From NCBI GenBank assembly GCA_016195395.1, contig JACPZR010000059.1:1-7282 (forward strand): a stretch of DNA of 7,282 bases, given 5' to 3'. Origin of the DNA: Spirochaetia bacterium (lineage in GTDB: Bacteria > Spirochaetota > Leptospirae > Leptospirales > Leptonemataceae). Position numbers and translations under genes: made by a program. Positions 5,480 to 7,282 of the stretch are shown piece after piece (position 1 is the stretch's first letter; every line of letters begins with the position of its first letter). Below the pieces are notes generated by a model. That model was not told the DNA's origin. It made no database searches and saw only the letters and a program-made list of their open reading frames with translations.

Positions 5480-7243
5480 ATGTTGGTAAGATTGCGCACA
5501 GTTCAGGGCTTCGGCGCGGCACTGATCATAGGTTCCGCGGCGTTTTTTAACGCCTGTTCGCACGGCGGCGGCGGTGGCATGGGCTTCCTGGCCCTTTTGG
5601 GACTCGGCGGCGGCGCTCCAGTGGCTCAATATCAGGTCAGCGGTACGGTGACCGGCCTTCCCGGAGGGAGCACGAATTCCATTGCATTGCAGCTCAATGG
5701 GACCGAATCAGTCACGGTTTCTTCCAATACTACGTTTCAGTTTACAACGAAGCTGGCTAACACCGCCTCCTACAAAGTACTTGTGACGCCTGCAACCGGC
5801 TTGGCTACCGGGCCCGGCGCTTATTATTGCATGGCTTCCGCCAACAGTGGAACCATCGCTTCTTCCAGTGTTACGAATGTTAAGGTTGTCTGCAGTAACA
5901 CAACGGCCACGCTGAAAGTCAATGTGTCCGGCCTGTCCACAGTCCGCACAGACACCATCGTCTTTCAGAACAATGGAACCAATGATCTTTCTGTCACGAC
6001 GAACGGCCTTGCCTCCTTTACGGCAGTGGTTCCTGTCGGCGCGGACTATAACGTTACCGCCGTGGGGCAGGCTGCACCGGACGCACAAGTCTGTACGCCA
6101 TCGGGAAATACCGGAACGATGGCCGGCGGGGGCGCCACAGTTGCGGTGGCATGTTCACCGAATTACTATACCATCAGCGGGACATACACAACCCTGAACG
6201 GCAGCGGCCTTCAGATCAAACTCAACAACACCGGCGAAGTTCTCACATACAACCATCCAGGTTCCGCGTCCGGAGTGACCGCCTTTGCGTTTGTGGCGCC
6301 CGTTTCCCAGGGCACCAACTACGCTGTTGTGGTATCGCAGCAGCCGTCCGGACTCAATCAGACATGCGGCGTCGTCAACGGCAGCGGAACCAATATCGCG
6401 GGCAATGTCACGAACGTTACAATCACGTGCGTAACAAACCCATACTCGGTGAGTGGAACGGTCACGGGTATGGCCGGAAGCGAAACGCTTGTTCTTCTCA
6501 TGAACGGCGCCAGCAACCAGACGGTGGGCCCGCTTACGACCACCAGCTTTTCTTGGAACCTCGTTGACGGCGCTACTTATGCGGTATCCGTGCAGGGCGG
6601 TTCTGACACGGCTATCGGGAAAACCTGCTCCGTTACTAATGGCACAGGCACGATTGCGGGCGGCAATGTGAGCAATGTTTCCATCAGTTGCGCTTTCAAC
6701 ACGTATACCGTGGGCGGCAGCGTGTCTGGGCTCTGTTCCAACCAGTCGATCCAGGTCCAGAACAACGGTGGAAACACGCAGACAGTGGCCGGCAGCAGTA
6801 CCTTCACGTTCTCTGCCCAGAATGACCTTTCAGCGTATAACGTTACGGTGGTGGGAGGATCGGTTCCGGCAAACGTCAGCTGCAGCGTCACGGCCAGCGG
6901 CAACCTGAACCATGCAAACATCACAACCGTGGCTGTAGCCTGCACCGGCTGTATGTCCTGCGCAGGCACGGGGTCGTTCACGGCGCACTGGGCGGCCAAC
7001 CACTCGTACGACGTCTCAACCGCGTCCAGCGGCGGGACCAAAGTCTACTACGACGTATCCACGAACACCGTCACAACGTCAAGTCCCGGCCTCCTGAATG
7101 TTCCCAACACAACGTCCACCACGCAGGGTGTTGTGACGGGAAGAACCAGCGGTTGCAGCTATAACGTCAAGATTCTCCACTACAGTTCGCTGAATTCTTC
7201 CGGCAGCGTCTTATCAGGCAATCAGGTCATCTCTATTCCATGA
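5480..7243 (+). CDS. Multidomain repeat lipoprotein with C-terminal Fn3-like domain
   Basis: A 587-residue exported lipoprotein. Residues 1-26 form a signal peptide (two Arg, hydrophobic core, FFNAC with the lipidated Cys at 26), then a Gly-rich spacer to about 47. Five modules of about 80-90 residues follow at about 51-138, 143-225, 229-317, 321-404 and 408-488. Each begins with a VSGTVTG-like strand, has a QLNG/QNNG turn in the middle, a Y-x-V-x-V strand, and ends with a Cys-19/20-Cys pair (117/138, 205/225, 296/317, 383/404, 468/488), probably a disulfide. The C-terminal 498-587 resembles an Fn3 domain (FTAHWAANHSYDVSTASSGG near its start, YNVKILHYSSLNSSG near its end). Such modules are common in surface or periplasmic binding proteins; the ligand is unknown and no enzymatic motif is present. 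The next gene starts 20 bases downstream and is likely co-transcribed. Confidence 0.88.
   Translation: MLVRLRTVQGFGAALIIGSAAFFNACSHGGGGGMGFLALLGLGGGAPVAQYQVSGTVTGLPGGSTNSIALQLNGTESVTVSSNTTFQFTTKLANTASYKVLVTPATGLATGPGAYYCMASANSGTIASSSVTNVKVVCSNTTATLKVNVSGLSTVRTDTIVFQNNGTNDLSVTTNGLASFTAVVPVGADYNVTAVGQAAPDAQVCTPSGNTGTMAGGGATVAVACSPNYYTISGTYTTLNGSGLQIKLNNTGEVLTYNHPGSASGVTAFAFVAPVSQGTNYAVVVSQQPSGLNQTCGVVNGSGTNIAGNVTNVTITCVTNPYSVSGTVTGMAGSETLVLLMNGASNQTVGPLTTTSFSWNLVDGATYAVSVQGGSDTAIGKTCSVTNGTGTIAGGNVSNVSISCAFNTYTVGGSVSGLCSNQSIQVQNNGGNTQTVAGSSTFTFSAQNDLSAYNVTVVGGSVPANVSCSVTASGNLNHANITTVAVACTGCMSCAGTGSFTAHWAANHSYDVSTASSGGTKVYYDVSTNTVTTSSPGLLNVPNTTSTTQGVVTGRTSGCSYNVKILHYSSLNSSGSVLSGNQVISIP
5630..6943 (+). 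repeat. Five tandem protein-level beta-sandwich-like modules
   Basis: Units at 5630-5893, 5906-6154, 6164-6430, 6440-6691 and 6701-6943 encode the same pattern: VSGTVTG-like start, Asn-Gly turn, Phe-x-Phe strand, Tyr-x-Val-x-Val, then a paired Cys with GSGT-x-AGGNVTNV between. Similarity is clear in protein but weak in DNA, so the duplications are old. Units 3 and 4 are closest to the consensus; unit 2 lacks the usual start (LKVNVSGL) and unit 5 has an additional Cys (residue 419). Confidence 0.85.
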
Positions 7244-7251
7244 GGATTGAC

Positions 7252-7259
7252 AGAGGAAA
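7252..7259 (+). promoter_or_regulatory. Ribosome binding site of the gene cut by the window end
   Basis: AGAGGAAA, with the GAGGA core ending six bases before the ATG at 7264. Confidence 0.65.
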
Positions 7260-7263
7260 TACG

Positions 7264-7282
7264 ATGAGAACATATATGAACA
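7264..7282 (+). CDS. Start of a further gene, truncated by the window edge
   Basis: ATG at 7264 opens MRTYMN and runs out of the window. The good ribosome binding site and the 20-base distance from the lipoprotein stop support a real gene in the same operon. Nothing can be said of its function. Confidence 0.55.

Noticed and set aside
5630..6943. Periodic repeats as a CRISPR array
   Set aside because: The period is about 250-270 bases, repeats exist at protein level only, and the frame is open throughout.
6577..7041. 154-residue open frame on the minus strand
   Set aside because: It is antisense to the repeat lipoprotein, arises from its codon pattern and has no recognisable features.

Overview
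The window looks like a chromosomal stretch from a diderm (Gram-negative type) bacterium with moderate-to-high GC. Evidence for a diderm is two lipoprotein signal peptides, a membrane-anchored SurA/PpiD-like periplasmic chaperone and a large secreted-type repeat lipoprotein. A CheX-type phosphatase implies a chemotaxis/flagellar lifestyle, and a SCO1/SenC copper chaperone implies aerobic respiration with a cytochrome oxidase. The relaxed lipoboxes (LSAGC and FFNAC), the CheX and the lipoprotein with repeated VSGTVTG modules would fit a spirochaete of the Leptospirales (higher-GC relatives of Leptospira). A deltaproteobacterium-like lineage is not excluded. This taxonomic reading is inference, not a database result.

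Layout from left to right: a SCO1/SenC lipoprotein gene on the minus strand (15-587). A divergent plus-strand gene for a secreted protein resembling lipocalin-fold Svf1/CrtC-like proteins (681-1742). A convergent intergenic region with two hairpin-plus-T-tract terminators for the minus strand (1741-1858). A minus-strand two-gene operon of a SurA/PpiD-like foldase without a recognisable parvulin domain, followed by cheX (3557 down to 1864). Divergently from that, a plus-strand pair of single-pass membrane proteins spaced by 4 bases: a small anchor protein of unknown family (3654-4244) and a helical TPR-like protein (4249-5265). Next comes a 214-base non-coding region with overlapping, mutually exclusive inverted repeats, a consensus TATAAT box and a structured leader. 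It precedes a 587-residue lipoprotein with five beta-sandwich-like repeats and a C-terminal Fn3-like domain (5480-7243). The start of another gene, with a good ribosome binding site, is cut by the window edge.

Most products are predicted to act at the cell envelope: copper delivery (SCO), protein folding (PpiD-like), membrane-anchored scaffolding (anchor plus TPR protein) and surface or periplasmic binding (repeat lipoprotein). CheX is the exception; it should be cytoplasmic and dephosphorylate CheY-P. No mobile element, CRISPR array, tRNA or rRNA was seen. The most notable items are the nested inverted repeats at 5290-5345 and the pairing of cheX with a parvulin-less PpiD-like gene instead of other che genes.
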